Part shown: piece by piece, positions 18,976-28,020 of the stretch | Layout of the letters: each line of letters begins with the position of its first letter | How positions within the stretch are numbered: the stretch's first letter is position 1 | Source: Roseomonas sp. | Lineage (GTDB): Bacteria; Pseudomonadota; Alphaproteobacteria; Acetobacterales; Acetobacteraceae | Assembly (NCBI GenBank): GCA_020249505.1 | Contig: JADCFN010000005.1 | Coordinates: 1 to 64,000 of the forward strand | Direction: 5' to 3' | DNA: 64,000 bases | Translations under genes and position numbers: made by a program | The notes under the pieces: model-generated | The model's input: only the letters and a program-made list of their open reading frames with translations | Database searches by the model: none | Told to the model about the DNA's origin: nothing

Positions 18976-19648
18976 ATGGCAGCTTTGGAAGGCCCGCAAT
19001 ACGGCCCCGCTTCGGGCGGCAAGCCCGATTCGCTGGTGCTGCTGCTGCATGGCGTGGGCGCGGATGGCTTTGACCTGATTGATCTGGCCCCAGTCTGGGC
19101 GGAGGCCCTGCCAAACACGCTGTTCATCGCCCCCCATGCGCCCTTCCCTTTCCAGGGTGCCCCCTTCGGCCGGCAATGGTTCGACATTGCGGACCGCACC
19201 CCGGCACGGCTTGAAACGGGGCTGCGCCATGCCGCCGGCATCCTTGGTGACTTCACCCACGCGAAACTGGCAGAACTCGGCCTTAGCGGAGATCGCTTGG
19301 CACTAATGGGCTTCAGCCAGGGGGCCATGGTGGCGCTTTTCGCGGGTCTGCGCGGCGCGGTGCCGGCCCCCGCCTGCATCCTGGCCTATTCCGGTGCGCT
19401 TTTGGCGCCGGAAAGCTTCGCCGCCGAACGCACCGCCCGCCCGCCCGCCCGTGCTGCTGGTGCATGGCGAAGCGGATGAGGTGGTGCCCTCCATGGCCAG
19501 CCGACAGGCCGCGCGGGCTTTGCAGGCCGAAGCGATGCCGCATGAATTGCTGCTCCGCCCCGATCTCGGCCATGGGCTGGATGATGCCGGGTTGGCCGCC
19601 GGCACGGCGCTTCTGGCGCTTAGCCTTCCGCGTGTTTCAGGCGGATGA
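18976..19648 (+). pseudogene. Carboxylesterase/phospholipase (alpha/beta hydrolase) split by a frameshift
   Basis: An alpha/beta hydrolase of the carboxylesterase 2 family in two frames. Frame 1 (from the ATG at 18976, with GGAGA 7 bases before it) gives LLLHGVGADGFDLIDLAPVW and the nucleophile GFSQGAMVAL. The other frame gives the acid in LLVHGEADEVVPSMAS and the His in LRPDLGHGLDD. The switch lies at four tandem CCCG units (about 19436-19451). Removing one unit restores a 222-residue protein with a complete Ser-Asp-His triad. It may be a real slippage mutation, a phase-variable tract or a sequencing error. Confidence 0.85.
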
Positions 19649-19784
19649 AACCTACCTGGCATGGCTTGCAGCCCGGCGCGCCGCATGTCATGAATTCACC
19701 AGTCGCGGCGGCACCACTACATCTGGGGGTTCCCGCCGACTAGAACCCCCGCATGCTGTGGCGCCACGCTGGAAGGAGCGAGGC

Positions 19785-20360
19785 TTGCCAGATGGCGGTA
19801 CCTTCGCGGGGGCGCATGCCTATCCCGCGCTTGTTCTGAATGCGGATTTCCGCCCGCTTTCCTATTTTCCGCTGTCCATCTGGTCCTGGCAGGACGCCAT
19901 CAAGGCTGTCTTTCTGGACCGCGTTTCCGTGTTGAATGAATATGATGTGGAAGTGCATTCGCCATCACTGGCGCTCCGCCTGCCCAGCGTGATCGCGCTG
20001 AAGGAATTCATCCCCGCCGCGCGGCGCCCAGCCTTCACCCGCTTCAATGTTTTTCTGCGTGATCACTTTGAATGCCAATATTGTGGCGGGTCCCATCCCA
20101 CGCCGGATTTGACCTTTGACCATGTGATCCCACGTTCACGCGGTGGGCGGACTTCCTGGGATAATGTGGTCACCGCCTGCGGCCCGTGCAATTTGCGCAA
20201 AGGCAATCGCCTGCCGCGTGAATGCCAGATGATCCCGCGCCAGGCGCCGCGCCAGCCGACAAGCTGGGAATTGCAGGAAAATGGCCGATCCTTCCCGCCC
20301 AATTACTTGCATGAAAGCTGGCGGGATTACCTTTATTGGGACAGTGAATTGGAAAATTGA
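19785..20360 (+). CDS. HNH endonuclease family protein
   Basis: About 191 residues. The TTG at 19785 was chosen because AAGGAG lies 8 bases upstream and the conserved region (YPALVLNADFRPLSYFPLS) starts right after; the frame extends upstream over the esterase gene without homology. The HNH nuclease core is CQYCGG, TFDHVIPRSRGG, WDNVVTACGPCNLRKGNR, with two CxxC zinc pairs. This protein is widespread and conserved in alphaproteobacteria as a stand-alone gene. Nuclease activity is expected from the fold; the biological role is not established. It is not part of a visible restriction or toxin system. Confidence 0.88.
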   Translation: MPDGGTFAGAHAYPALVLNADFRPLSYFPLSIWSWQDAIKAVFLDRVSVLNEYDVEVHSPSLALRLPSVIALKEFIPAARRPAFTRFNVFLRDHFECQYCGGSHPTPDLTFDHVIPRSRGGRTSWDNVVTACGPCNLRKGNRLPRECQMIPRQAPRQPTSWELQENGRSFPPNYLHESWRDYLYWDSELEN

Positions 20361-20388
20361 GGCTCGCACACCGCCCAAACCGCCTAAA

Positions 20389-21180
20389 CTATCCCGGCTG
20401 CCGCAAGGGCTGAGTGAGCAAGCGATCAAGCCGCTGTTCCTGATCCGCGCGAAACTCGACAACGCCAATCACCATGCCAAGCTGCCCGGCGGCTGGCTCC
20501 GCGCGATAGGTGCCGAACACCCTGTCCCAGCAGGAAAGACAAAAACCGAAATCGCTATCGGTTTCCTCACGCACTTCCGAATGATGCACGCGATGCATAT
20601 CGGGCGTCACCAGCACCAGGCGCAGCGCGCCATCCAGCCGGGCGGGCAGCGCCAGATTGGCGTGGTTGAACAGGCTTGTCGCATTCAGCAGCACTTCAAA
20701 CACCAAAACTGCCTCGGCTGGTGCACCAAGCGCTACCACCGCCGCCATCTTGATCGCCATGGAAAGTAGGATTTCCAGCGGATGAAAGCGCAGCCCGGAA
20801 GAAGCATCCAATTCCGGGTCAGCGTGATGGACGCGATGCAAGCGCCACAGCACCGGCACAGCGTGAAAGACGCGATGCTGGAAATAGATCAGCAGATCCA
20901 GCAGCAGCACCGCCAAAAAGCCTGCGACAAATCCATTGAGCCCCAGCCAACGCAGCAGCCCAAGCCCCTGGCTTTCCGCATAAAGCGCCGCACCAATCGC
21001 TGCGGCGGGTGCCAGCAGCCGCACCAGCAGGGACGAAATCACCACCAGCCCAAAATTCGCCGGCCAGCGCCGCCAGGAAAGCCGCTGTGCCCGGCGCGGA
21101 AAGGCACGCTCCAGCACCAGCATGGCGCAGAGCACCCCCAGAAAGGCCGCGAGCCTGATCAGCGGTTCATGGGCCAGCAT
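20389..21180 (-). CDS. Sterol desaturase / fatty acid hydroxylase family protein
   Basis: About 263 residues from the ATG at 21180 (AAGGAGA 9 bases upstream). It is an integral membrane di-iron enzyme. The histidine clusters are HRVFHAVPVLWRLHRVHHAD and HRVHHSE, with LRFHPLEILL between. Four to five hydrophobic segments (for example LIRLAAFLGVLCAMLVLE and GFVAGFLAVLLLDLLIYF) hold it in the membrane. The family hydroxylates or desaturates sterols, carotenoids or lipids. In this group a lipid or hopanoid target is possible but unproven. It is convergent with the HNH gene and divergent from the BASS-type permease. Confidence 0.88.
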   Translation of the reverse strand: MLAHEPLIRLAAFLGVLCAMLVLERAFPRRAQRLSWRRWPANFGLVVISSLLVRLLAPAAAIGAALYAESQGLGLLRWLGLNGFVAGFLAVLLLDLLIYFQHRVFHAVPVLWRLHRVHHADPELDASSGLRFHPLEILLSMAIKMAAVVALGAPAEAVLVFEVLLNATSLFNHANLALPARLDGALRLVLVTPDMHRVHHSEVREETDSDFGFCLSCWDRVFGTYRAEPAAGQLGMVIGVVEFRADQEQRLDRLLTQPLRQPG

Positions 21181-21275
21181 GGCCAGATTTCTCCTTCGCA
21201 AATTCCGACTTAGCTTGTGTCGCGCGCCCTGAATTGGAATGCTGCGACTATGATAGCACGCAAACGCCCAAGCTG

Positions 21276-22205
21276 ATGGCCCTGGGCTTTCTGGAATGGT
21301 CCGCCCGGCGCGGCGGGCTGCTATTGGCGCTTGGCATCTTCGCGGGGCTGTTCATCCCGCCCTTGGCCGCGCTGTTTCGTGATGTGGTCACCTTTTCAGT
21401 CGCCACCCTGATGACGCTTGTGCTGCTGCGCGTGGATTTGGCGCAGGTGGTGGCATATTTGCGCCGACCCGTGCTGGTGGCGCTGCTGGTGGGCTGGATG
21501 ATGCTGGTCTGCCCCATCCTGCTTTTCCTCGTGCTGCGCGGCTTTGGCTTTGATGGGCCCTTGGTGGCGGGGTTGGTGATCAGCGCCATGGGCTGTGCGG
21601 CCACATCCTCCCCCGCCTTCGCGCGCATGGTGGGGCTGGATGGTGAAATCTCGCTCGTGGTGGCGATCATCACCACGCTGATCGTACCCTTCACTGCGCC
21701 ACCGCTGGCGCTTGGGTTGATGGGCATTGATTTGGCGATTTCACTTTCGGCACTGATGGGCCGGCTGATGCTGGTGGTCGGGCTGCCCTTGTTGATTGCG
21801 GTCGCGCTGCGCCGGATTTTGGGGCCTGTTCGCCTGCAACGCTATGCCGGCGCCCTGGATGGGTCCGTGGTGTGGCTTGTCGTGATCTTTGGCTTCGGCG
21901 TGATGGATGGGATGCTGGCCAAAATCACCTCAGACCCTGGCTGGGTGATGGGTGGATTGGCCTTGGCCTTCGCGGCGAATTTTGGCCTGAATGCCACAAC
22001 GGCCTTGGTTTTTGCACCCACCGGCAAGAAGCTGGCACTGACGGCAGGCTTGCTGGGCGGCAATCGAAACATGGCGCTGTTTCTGGCGGTGCTACCGGCG
22101 GCAACCGATGAGCGTATTTTGCTGTTCTTCGCGCTTGGGCAATTTCCGCTTTTCCTGACGCCCTTTCTGCTGCGGCCGATTTATGCGCGCTTCAGGCCAG
22201 GATAA
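21276..22205 (+). CDS. Bile acid:sodium symporter-like (BASS/SBF) membrane transporter
   Basis: About 309 residues with nine to ten hydrophobic segments and no signal peptide. The pattern GLVISAMGCAATSSPAFARM and the late block FGLNATTALVF, then GLLGGNRNMALFLAVLP, match the two discontinuous helices of SBF-fold carriers. These import or export organic anions with Na+ or H+. The substrate cannot be inferred. The ATG at 21276 lacks a clear ribosome-binding site, and an in-frame TTG at 21234 is a possible alternative. It is monocistronic and tail-to-tail with the chemoreceptor gene. Confidence 0.75.
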   Translation: MALGFLEWSARRGGLLLALGIFAGLFIPPLAALFRDVVTFSVATLMTLVLLRVDLAQVVAYLRRPVLVALLVGWMMLVCPILLFLVLRGFGFDGPLVAGLVISAMGCAATSSPAFARMVGLDGEISLVVAIITTLIVPFTAPPLALGLMGIDLAISLSALMGRLMLVVGLPLLIAVALRRILGPVRLQRYAGALDGSVVWLVVIFGFGVMDGMLAKITSDPGWVMGGLALAFAANFGLNATTALVFAPTGKKLALTAGLLGGNRNMALFLAVLPAATDERILLFFALGQFPLFLTPFLLRPIYARFRPG

Positions 22206-22250
22206 TTGCGTGCCGTGCTGATGGCACAGGCCACCAGCACGGATCACATT

Positions 22251-24398
22251 TCAGGCGGCGCGCAGCTTGTCGAGGAAATTGCCAAGCTCGGTCTTGAGGC
22301 CTTCGCCTTTCTCGCCAAGCCCATCGGCCATGCGGCGCAGCTCTGTCAGGGCGTCATCGGCAGCGCCAATACCATCCCTGACCTTTTGAATGCGCGCCGT
22401 CACCTGGCTTGCATCCTCAGCCGCCACCGCAACGCCTTCGGCAATCTGCTGCGTGGCGAGGCCCTGCTGTTCGACGGCGGATGAAACCTGCGCTGCGATG
22501 CTGTCTATTTCATGGACAACCTTCGCAATGCTTTGAATCGCCCTTACCGCACCTTCGGAAGCGGCGCGCATTTCCTGGATTTGGCGGGAAACCGTCTCGG
22601 TCGCTTGCGCGGTCTGGGTCGCGAGCGTCTTAACCTCACTCGCCACCACGGCGAAGCCGCGCCCCGCATCACCCGCGCGTGCCGCTTCGATCGTGGCATT
22701 GAGTGCGAGAAGATTGGTCTGCTCAGCGATGGAGGAGATCATCCGCACCACATCGCCAACCTTTTCCGCCCCCTTGTCGAGCCCCTGGACAATGGCATCC
22801 GTCCGCTCAGCCTCGGCTACGGCGCGGCGGGCGATGGCGGCGGATTCCTGAACCTGGCGTGAAACTTCTGCAACCGTGACAGAAAGTTCTTCCGCTGCGG
22901 CGGCGACCTTGCCCGTTTCCTCACTGGTGCGTTCCGCCGCTGCGGTAATGGCACGCGCTTCATCATTGGTGGTGCGGGTGACAGTGCCAAGTTCGGCCAC
23001 CGAAGCCTTGGTGGCGTCTGAGGATTGCAAGATTTCGTTTGAAATCACGCCAACGCCGCGTTCAAAACTATCGGCCAGGACGCGCTGGGTTTCTTCCTTC
23101 TTGGCGCGTGCCGCTTCGCGTTCAGTGGTTTGTGCGGCAGCGGCTTCTTCGGCAGCGCGCAACTTGACCCGCAGGTCATTCAGCGCCCGGCCCATTTCGG
23201 AAAGCTCATCATGGCCCTGAATGTCAACTTCACCGGCGAGCTTGCCTTCGGCGGTTTCGCGCATGGAAGAACGCAAAACCGCGAGCCGGCCAACCACACC
23301 CTTGCGGATCAGCAGTAGGGCCACACCGGCGCTGATGACAATGGCGGCGGCGGAAATCAGCAGCATCAGCACAGTCACGCGCCGGACTGCGGCGCGCGCC
23401 TCATCGCCTGCCTGCCCCGCGGCAATTTCGGCATCAGCAACAGCCTTGGAAACCGCGGCGTCCAATTGCGTGGCCTGACGGCGCGTGATGCCAAGCGCGC
23501 CTTCTGCCTGGTTGATCGCGGTCAATTGCCGCCCACGCATTTCAAACAAGCCATCCTGCCCTTGGCCAAAAGCCGTGAGTACAGCCATCGCGCGTCGCAA
23601 GGCCTGCGCCTGATCGCCCGTGCCGAAATCCGCCAAGGCCTTATCGAGCTGTTGGCTTGCCGCAAGCATTCTGTCGCGCAGCGGGATCAGTGCATGTGCA
23701 TCAGGCGCCTGCGCCGCTTCGGCCAGGAGGCCCGCGATCAGGTTCACATCCGCTCGGCTTTGCATAAAGGCGGCAAGCCGCACCAATTCCTGATCGGTCA
23801 GTTTATTGATGCTTTCTTCCATCGCCTTGGCATCGGGCGCATCCGAAACGCCACGCAGCCCCAAGGTCAGGTCAAAAAACGCCTCATCCGCCTGGGGCGC
23901 GATGAGTTCAAGCACCTGACGATGCGCGGCACGCATCTGCCCTACGCGTTCGGCGATGGCAGCAGTCAAGGCAAGGCGAGTCTCCGTGCCTTGCACAAGG
24001 CTCGCCAAGGCGGATTTCATCGCCTCCGCACCCTGCTTCAGTTCATTGGCACGATCTCCGCCAAGCGTTGCGGCGACTTCAGCAACAAGCCCTGCCAGGC
24101 GCTGCGCTTCGGTGTCCAGCGTGGCGCGGCTGCGGCGTGCTTCTTCGGCGTTATGGCTGGCGGCGAGATCTGGCGCGGTTGCGGCGATACCCGTGCTGGC
24201 GCCGGAAAGCAGCAAGGCGCGGCGGGTTGCCGGCAATTGCTCCTCAGTCACCTGCTTAACCGTTGCGGCGATTTGTGTGTTTCCAACAAGCGCAATGCCG
24301 GCCGCCGCAATCGTCAGGCCGGCAACCACCCCGAAGGATAGGTAGAGCCTTTTGGCTATACCTATCTGCATGCCCGATTTGGCAAGATCACGAACCAC
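22251..24398 (-). CDS. Methyl-accepting chemotaxis protein
   Basis: A 715-residue receptor. TM1 lies at about residues 17-38 ([20 protein letters not shown]), a long helical periplasmic domain at about 38-335, and TM2 ([20 protein letters not shown]) before a HAMP domain. The signalling domain carries the invariant hairpin [20 protein letters not shown] then [15 protein letters not shown]. It should control the CheA kinase. It starts 6 bases after the stop of a LivJ-type periplasmic binding protein, so the two are almost certainly one transcript. This suggests that the receptor senses a ligand through that binding protein. No che genes are in the window. Confidence 0.93.
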   Translation of the reverse strand: MVRDLAKSGMQIGIAKRLYLSFGVVAGLTIAAAGIALVGNTQIAATVKQVTEEQLPATRRALLLSGASTGIAATAPDLAASHNAEEARRSRATLDTEAQRLAGLVAEVAATLGGDRANELKQGAEAMKSALASLVQGTETRLALTAAIAERVGQMRAAHRQVLELIAPQADEAFFDLTLGLRGVSDAPDAKAMEESINKLTDQELVRLAAFMQSRADVNLIAGLLAEAAQAPDAHALIPLRDRMLAASQQLDKALADFGTGDQAQALRRAMAVLTAFGQGQDGLFEMRGRQLTAINQAEGALGITRRQATQLDAAVSKAVADAEIAAGQAGDEARAAVRRVTVLMLLISAAAIVISAGVALLLIRKGVVGRLAVLRSSMRETAEGKLAGEVDIQGHDELSEMGRALNDLRVKLRAAEEAAAAQTTEREAARAKKEETQRVLADSFERGVGVISNEILQSSDATKASVAELGTVTRTTNDEARAITAAAERTSEETGKVAAAAEELSVTVAEVSRQVQESAAIARRAVAEAERTDAIVQGLDKGAEKVGDVVRMISSIAEQTNLLALNATIEAARAGDAGRGFAVVASEVKTLATQTAQATETVSRQIQEMRAASEGAVRAIQSIAKVVHEIDSIAAQVSSAVEQQGLATQQIAEGVAVAAEDASQVTARIQKVRDGIGAADDALTELRRMADGLGEKGEGLKTELGNFLDKLRAA

Positions 24399-24404
24399 GA
24401 TGGC

Positions 24405-25568
24405 TTACCCCTGCGTGCCGGAAAAACGCTCCACCGCGCGGAAGCTGCCATCCGCCTGGATGACGGTCAGCCAAACCTTGTCCGAGCCCTGGTTCTTCTC
24501 AGCCGAGAAGGACAGCGGCATGCCATCAATATCGAAACTATTGGTGCGAATGGTATTCAGCAACGAATCGCGCGTTGGCGGGTTGGCTGCCTTGGCGAGT
24601 GCAGCGATTGCAAGGCGCCCAACCGCATAACCTTCGAGCGATACAAAGCCAGGGGTTGAATTGGGAATCGCGGCAGCCAGCGCGGCCCGATAACGCTTGA
24701 CCATGGCCAGGCTTTCATCGCCGGGGAAGGGCACCACCTGGGTTACCACAACGCCGACCCCTGCTGCGCCAAGTTCCTGTGCCAGCGCATCGCTGCCAAC
24801 AAAGGAAATATTGACGAAGGTCGCATTGAGCCGAAGCTGACGCGCGGTCTTGATGAACTCGGCGCAGGGCTTATAGGCGCCAACCATGATCACGGCGTCC
24901 GGCCGGCCACGCTGAATGGCAAGGGCAGCGCCACGCACTGCAACTGTATTGCGTTCATAAGTGCCCTCAGCAACCAGCGCCATGTTACGCTTGGTGAGCG
25001 CGCGCTGAACGCCGGCAAGACCGGCGCGGCCAAAGGCGTCATCCTGGAAAAGAATTGCGATGCGCGAAGCGCCCAGATCGCGCGTCAGGCGTTCCACCAT
25101 TTCCTCGGTTTCCTGGAAATAGGAAGCGCGGAGGTTGATGACATTGGCAAGCTTTGCATCACGCAGGAATTCGGCACCGGTGAAGGGGCCGATGAAGGGC
25201 ACGCCGGCTTCTGCGGCAATCGGCTGCGCCGCCTGGCTGGTCGGCGTACCGACAGGGCCGATCAAGGCGAAGACATTATCTTCAGAGATCAATTGCCTGG
25301 TGACATTGGCTGAGCGTGTCGGTTCATAACCATCATCGCGGGCGATCAATTCCAATTTGCGTCCGTGGACGCCGCCGGCCTTATTCGCCTCAGCGAAGGC
25401 GGCCAGGATGCCATCGCGCATGCCTGTGCCAAGGGCGGCGGCTGGGCCATCCAAGGGCGCGGCCTGCCCGAATACGATGCGATCATTAAAAATGCCTGAT
25501 TGAGCCATGACTCGCGAAGCAAGAAGCAGTGCCGGGGTAGCCAGAAGGGCTGAACGTCTTGAAAGCAT
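24405..25568 (-). CDS. LivJ-type ABC substrate-binding protein paired with a chemoreceptor
   Basis: A 387-residue periplasmic binding protein of the branched-chain amino acid/amide type (Peripla_BP_6). The signal is SRRSALLATPALLLASRVMA. Family blocks are IVFGQAAPLDGPAAALGTGM, GRKLELIARDDGYEPTRSA and VFALIGPVGTPTSQAAQP. AAGGAA lies 6 bases before the ATG. No permease or ATPase genes follow; instead a chemoreceptor starts 6 bases downstream. It may work as a soluble sensor module and not in transport. The ligand is unknown; xanthine dehydrogenase genes upstream allow a guess at a purine or its breakdown product, but this is weak. Confidence 0.88.
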   Translation of the reverse strand: MLSRRSALLATPALLLASRVMAQSGIFNDRIVFGQAAPLDGPAAALGTGMRDGILAAFAEANKAGGVHGRKLELIARDDGYEPTRSANVTRQLISEDNVFALIGPVGTPTSQAAQPIAAEAGVPFIGPFTGAEFLRDAKLANVINLRASYFQETEEMVERLTRDLGASRIAILFQDDAFGRAGLAGVQRALTKRNMALVAEGTYERNTVAVRGAALAIQRGRPDAVIMVGAYKPCAEFIKTARQLRLNATFVNISFVGSDALAQELGAAGVGVVVTQVVPFPGDESLAMVKRYRAALAAAIPNSTPGFVSLEGYAVGRLAIAALAKAANPPTRDSLLNTIRTNSFDIDGMPLSFSAEKNQGSDKVWLTVIQADGSFRAVERFSGTQG

Positions 25569-25728
25569 AGGTTATTCCTTTTCTAACAAGGAAAACCAAG
25601 TTAGCGCCGAAAGATAAAAAAAAAGTCAAAAGGCGGCGCTTTTCTGCTGGAATGCCCGCAATATGATCAAAATGTAATGGTTTCTAATTTTGTATGAAGG
25701 AGCGCGCAGGCAAGACCAGCAAATACCT

Positions 25729-28020
25729 TTATCTGGCGCGGCAACGCTCCAGCGCCAGCAAGACCCGCTCCGGCGTCGCCGGCAAATCAAGCGCCGTCAG
25801 GCCGGTTGCGTCACACAGCGCGTTCCACACCGCGGTCGCCAACATCAACGGTGGTTCGCCAACGCCCTTTGATCGAAAAATCGTCTCCGCCCGCGCTGGC
25901 GCATTGGCGAGCAAACGCAGCCGGAAATCCGGCGGCGCGTCGCGGCTGCCTGGGATTTTGTAGGTGGAAGGGCCGAGCGTGCGTTGCCGCCCTTCCTTGT
26001 CCCAATAAAGGCTTTCCGTGGTGAGCCAGCCAAGCCCCTGCACAAAGCCGCCTTCAATCTGCCCGCGATCAATCGCGGGATTAAGCGAACGCCCGCAATC
26101 CTGCACCAGATCAGCGCGCAGCACGCGATGTTCGCCGGTGAGCCTATCCACCACCACTTCCACCACCGCCGCGCCGTAGGAGAAATAGAAGAACGGCTCA
26201 CCCCGCATGGTTTTTGCATCCCAATGAATGTCAGGCGTGCGATAAAACCCTGTGGCAGAAAGCGAAATGCGCTGCACCCAGCAGCGATGCGCCAGATCGC
26301 CGAAATCCATGGCGCGATTGTCACCAGGCTTCGCCACAAAAACACGGCCTTCACCAAAGCCAATCACCTCTACCGGCACTTCCCAAAGCCGCGCCGCTTC
26401 GGCGGCCATGCGGTCACGGATGGCGCTTGCGGCAAGATGCGCCGCCCAACCGTTCAAATCGGAACCCGTGGAAGCCGCAGTCGGCGCGGTATTGGGTACC
26501 TCTGCCGTGCTGGTGGGTGTGATACGAATGCGGCCAACCGGCACGCCAAAGGCATCCGCCACCACCTGCGCGATTTTGATATTGAGCCCCTGGCCCATTT
26601 CCGTCCCGCCGTGATTGAGCCGGATGGACCCATCCGCATAAACATGCACCAGCGCGCCGGCCTGGTTCAGATGCATCAGGCCAAAGGAAATGCCGAAGGC
26701 CAGCACAAAACTGCCAAGCCCACGCCGCAAGAAAGGATGGCGCGTATTGAAGGCGGCGATTTCCGCGCGCCGCGCCGCCCAGCCGGCATCTTCCATGGCT
26801 TCGGCATAAACGCGGCGGATCAAATCCCCTTCCATGGCCTGGCCATAAGGCGCCTTGCTGCCGTTATCGCCGCCCGCGAAATTGCGCGCGCGCACCGCTT
26901 CCATATCCTGCCCGGTTGCGGCTGCGACATGGCGCAGCACATCTTCCATCAGCACCACGCCTTGCGGGCCACCAAAACCGCGAAACGCCGTATGGCTTAC
27001 CATATTGGTGCGCAGCGACAATGCGCGCAGCTTTATCGCCGGCACATCATAGCAATTCAGCGCATGCGTCAGCGCGCGAAACACCACGCCGCCGGTCAAA
27101 TCAAGACTATGCCCACCATCGGCGGCGAGCATCGCCTCCAGCCCCGTGATGCGCCCTGTCGCGTCAAAGCCCGCGCGCCAGCGATACAGAAAAGGATGGC
27201 GCTTGCCGGTGGCGGCCATATCCGCCTTGCGCGAAAGGCGCAGCTTTACCGGCCGCCCGGTGATGCGCGCGGCGAGTGCCGCCGCCGCCGCCACCCAAGA
27301 CGCATTGCTTTCCTTGCCACCAAAACCGCCACCCATGCGCCGGCAGCGCACGGTGATGCGATTAAAATCGCAGCCCAGTACACGCGCTGTGATATGCTGC
27401 ACCTCGGTCGGGTGCTGGGTGGAGGAGGTGATGGCGATATCGCCATCCTCACCTGGCAGGGCGATGGCGATTTGGCCTTCCAGATAGAAATGCTCCTGCC
27501 CGCCAGCGCGAAATTCGCCCGATGCCTGCATGGGCGCGGCGGTAATCGCGCCTGCGGCATCGCCCACGGTGATTTCCTGCGGCGGTAATAGATAGGCTTC
27601 CGCCGCCAGCGCATCCTCAATGGAAAGAATGGCGGGCAGCGCTCCGATTTGTGGCTTCAGCGCAGCAAGGGCCGCCAGCGCCGCATCACGTGTTGCGCCG
27701 ACCACCATGGCAATGGGCTGGCCGTGATGGCGCAACACACCATTGGCAAAAAGTGGTTCCACTTCCCGGCCTGAGGGCGAGATATCATTCGCCCCCGGCA
27801 CATCCTGCGCCGTCAGCACCGCAACAACACCCGGCATGGCGCGCGCCGCCGCGACGTCCAAAGCCCCAAGCCGCCCATGCGCGACGGGCGAGAGCAGCAG
27901 CGCGCCATGCAACATGCCTGGCGCTTCCGGCACATCATCCGCGAAGGGTGCGCGGCCCGTAACATGACCAAGCGCCGAATCATGCGCGAGTGCAGCCCCT
28001 TGGACGAGTGGCGCATTCAT
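25729..28020 (-). CDS. xdhB: Xanthine dehydrogenase, molybdopterin-binding subunit
   Basis: About 763 residues from the ATG at 28020, which overlaps the xdhA stop (ATGA). It belongs to the xanthine oxidase large-subunit family. Visible are GHVTGRAPFADDVPEAPGML, CRRMGGGFGGKESNAS (Mo cofactor loop), TAFRGFGGPQGV with the Arg of the purine site, NHGGTEMGQGLNIKIAQV, and the catalytic Glu in SKGVGEPPLMLATAV near the end. It oxidises hypoxanthine or xanthine to urate in the cytoplasm with XdhA. The maturation chaperone XdhC is not adjacent, so it must be elsewhere or not required. Confidence 0.95.
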   Translation of the reverse strand: MNAPLVQGAALAHDSALGHVTGRAPFADDVPEAPGMLHGALLLSPVAHGRLGALDVAAARAMPGVVAVLTAQDVPGANDISPSGREVEPLFANGVLRHHGQPIAMVVGATRDAALAALAALKPQIGALPAILSIEDALAAEAYLLPPQEITVGDAAGAITAAPMQASGEFRAGGQEHFYLEGQIAIALPGEDGDIAITSSTQHPTEVQHITARVLGCDFNRITVRCRRMGGGFGGKESNASWVAAAAALAARITGRPVKLRLSRKADMAATGKRHPFLYRWRAGFDATGRITGLEAMLAADGGHSLDLTGGVVFRALTHALNCYDVPAIKLRALSLRTNMVSHTAFRGFGGPQGVVLMEDVLRHVAAATGQDMEAVRARNFAGGDNGSKAPYGQAMEGDLIRRVYAEAMEDAGWAARRAEIAAFNTRHPFLRRGLGSFVLAFGISFGLMHLNQAGALVHVYADGSIRLNHGGTEMGQGLNIKIAQVVADAFGVPVGRIRITPTSTAEVPNTAPTAASTGSDLNGWAAHLAASAIRDRMAAEAARLWEVPVEVIGFGEGRVFVAKPGDNRAMDFGDLAHRCWVQRISLSATGFYRTPDIHWDAKTMRGEPFFYFSYGAAVVEVVVDRLTGEHRVLRADLVQDCGRSLNPAIDRGQIEGGFVQGLGWLTTESLYWDKEGRQRTLGPSTYKIPGSRDAPPDFRLRLLANAPARAETIFRSKGVGEPPLMLATAVWNALCDATGLTALDLPATPERVLLALERCRAR

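Noticed and set aside
25984-27588. 534-codon plus-strand open frame
   Set aside because: It is the antisense shadow of xdhB; its composition (His, Arg, Ala-rich) is that of a GC-rich complement, and xdhB on the minus strand has all family motifs.
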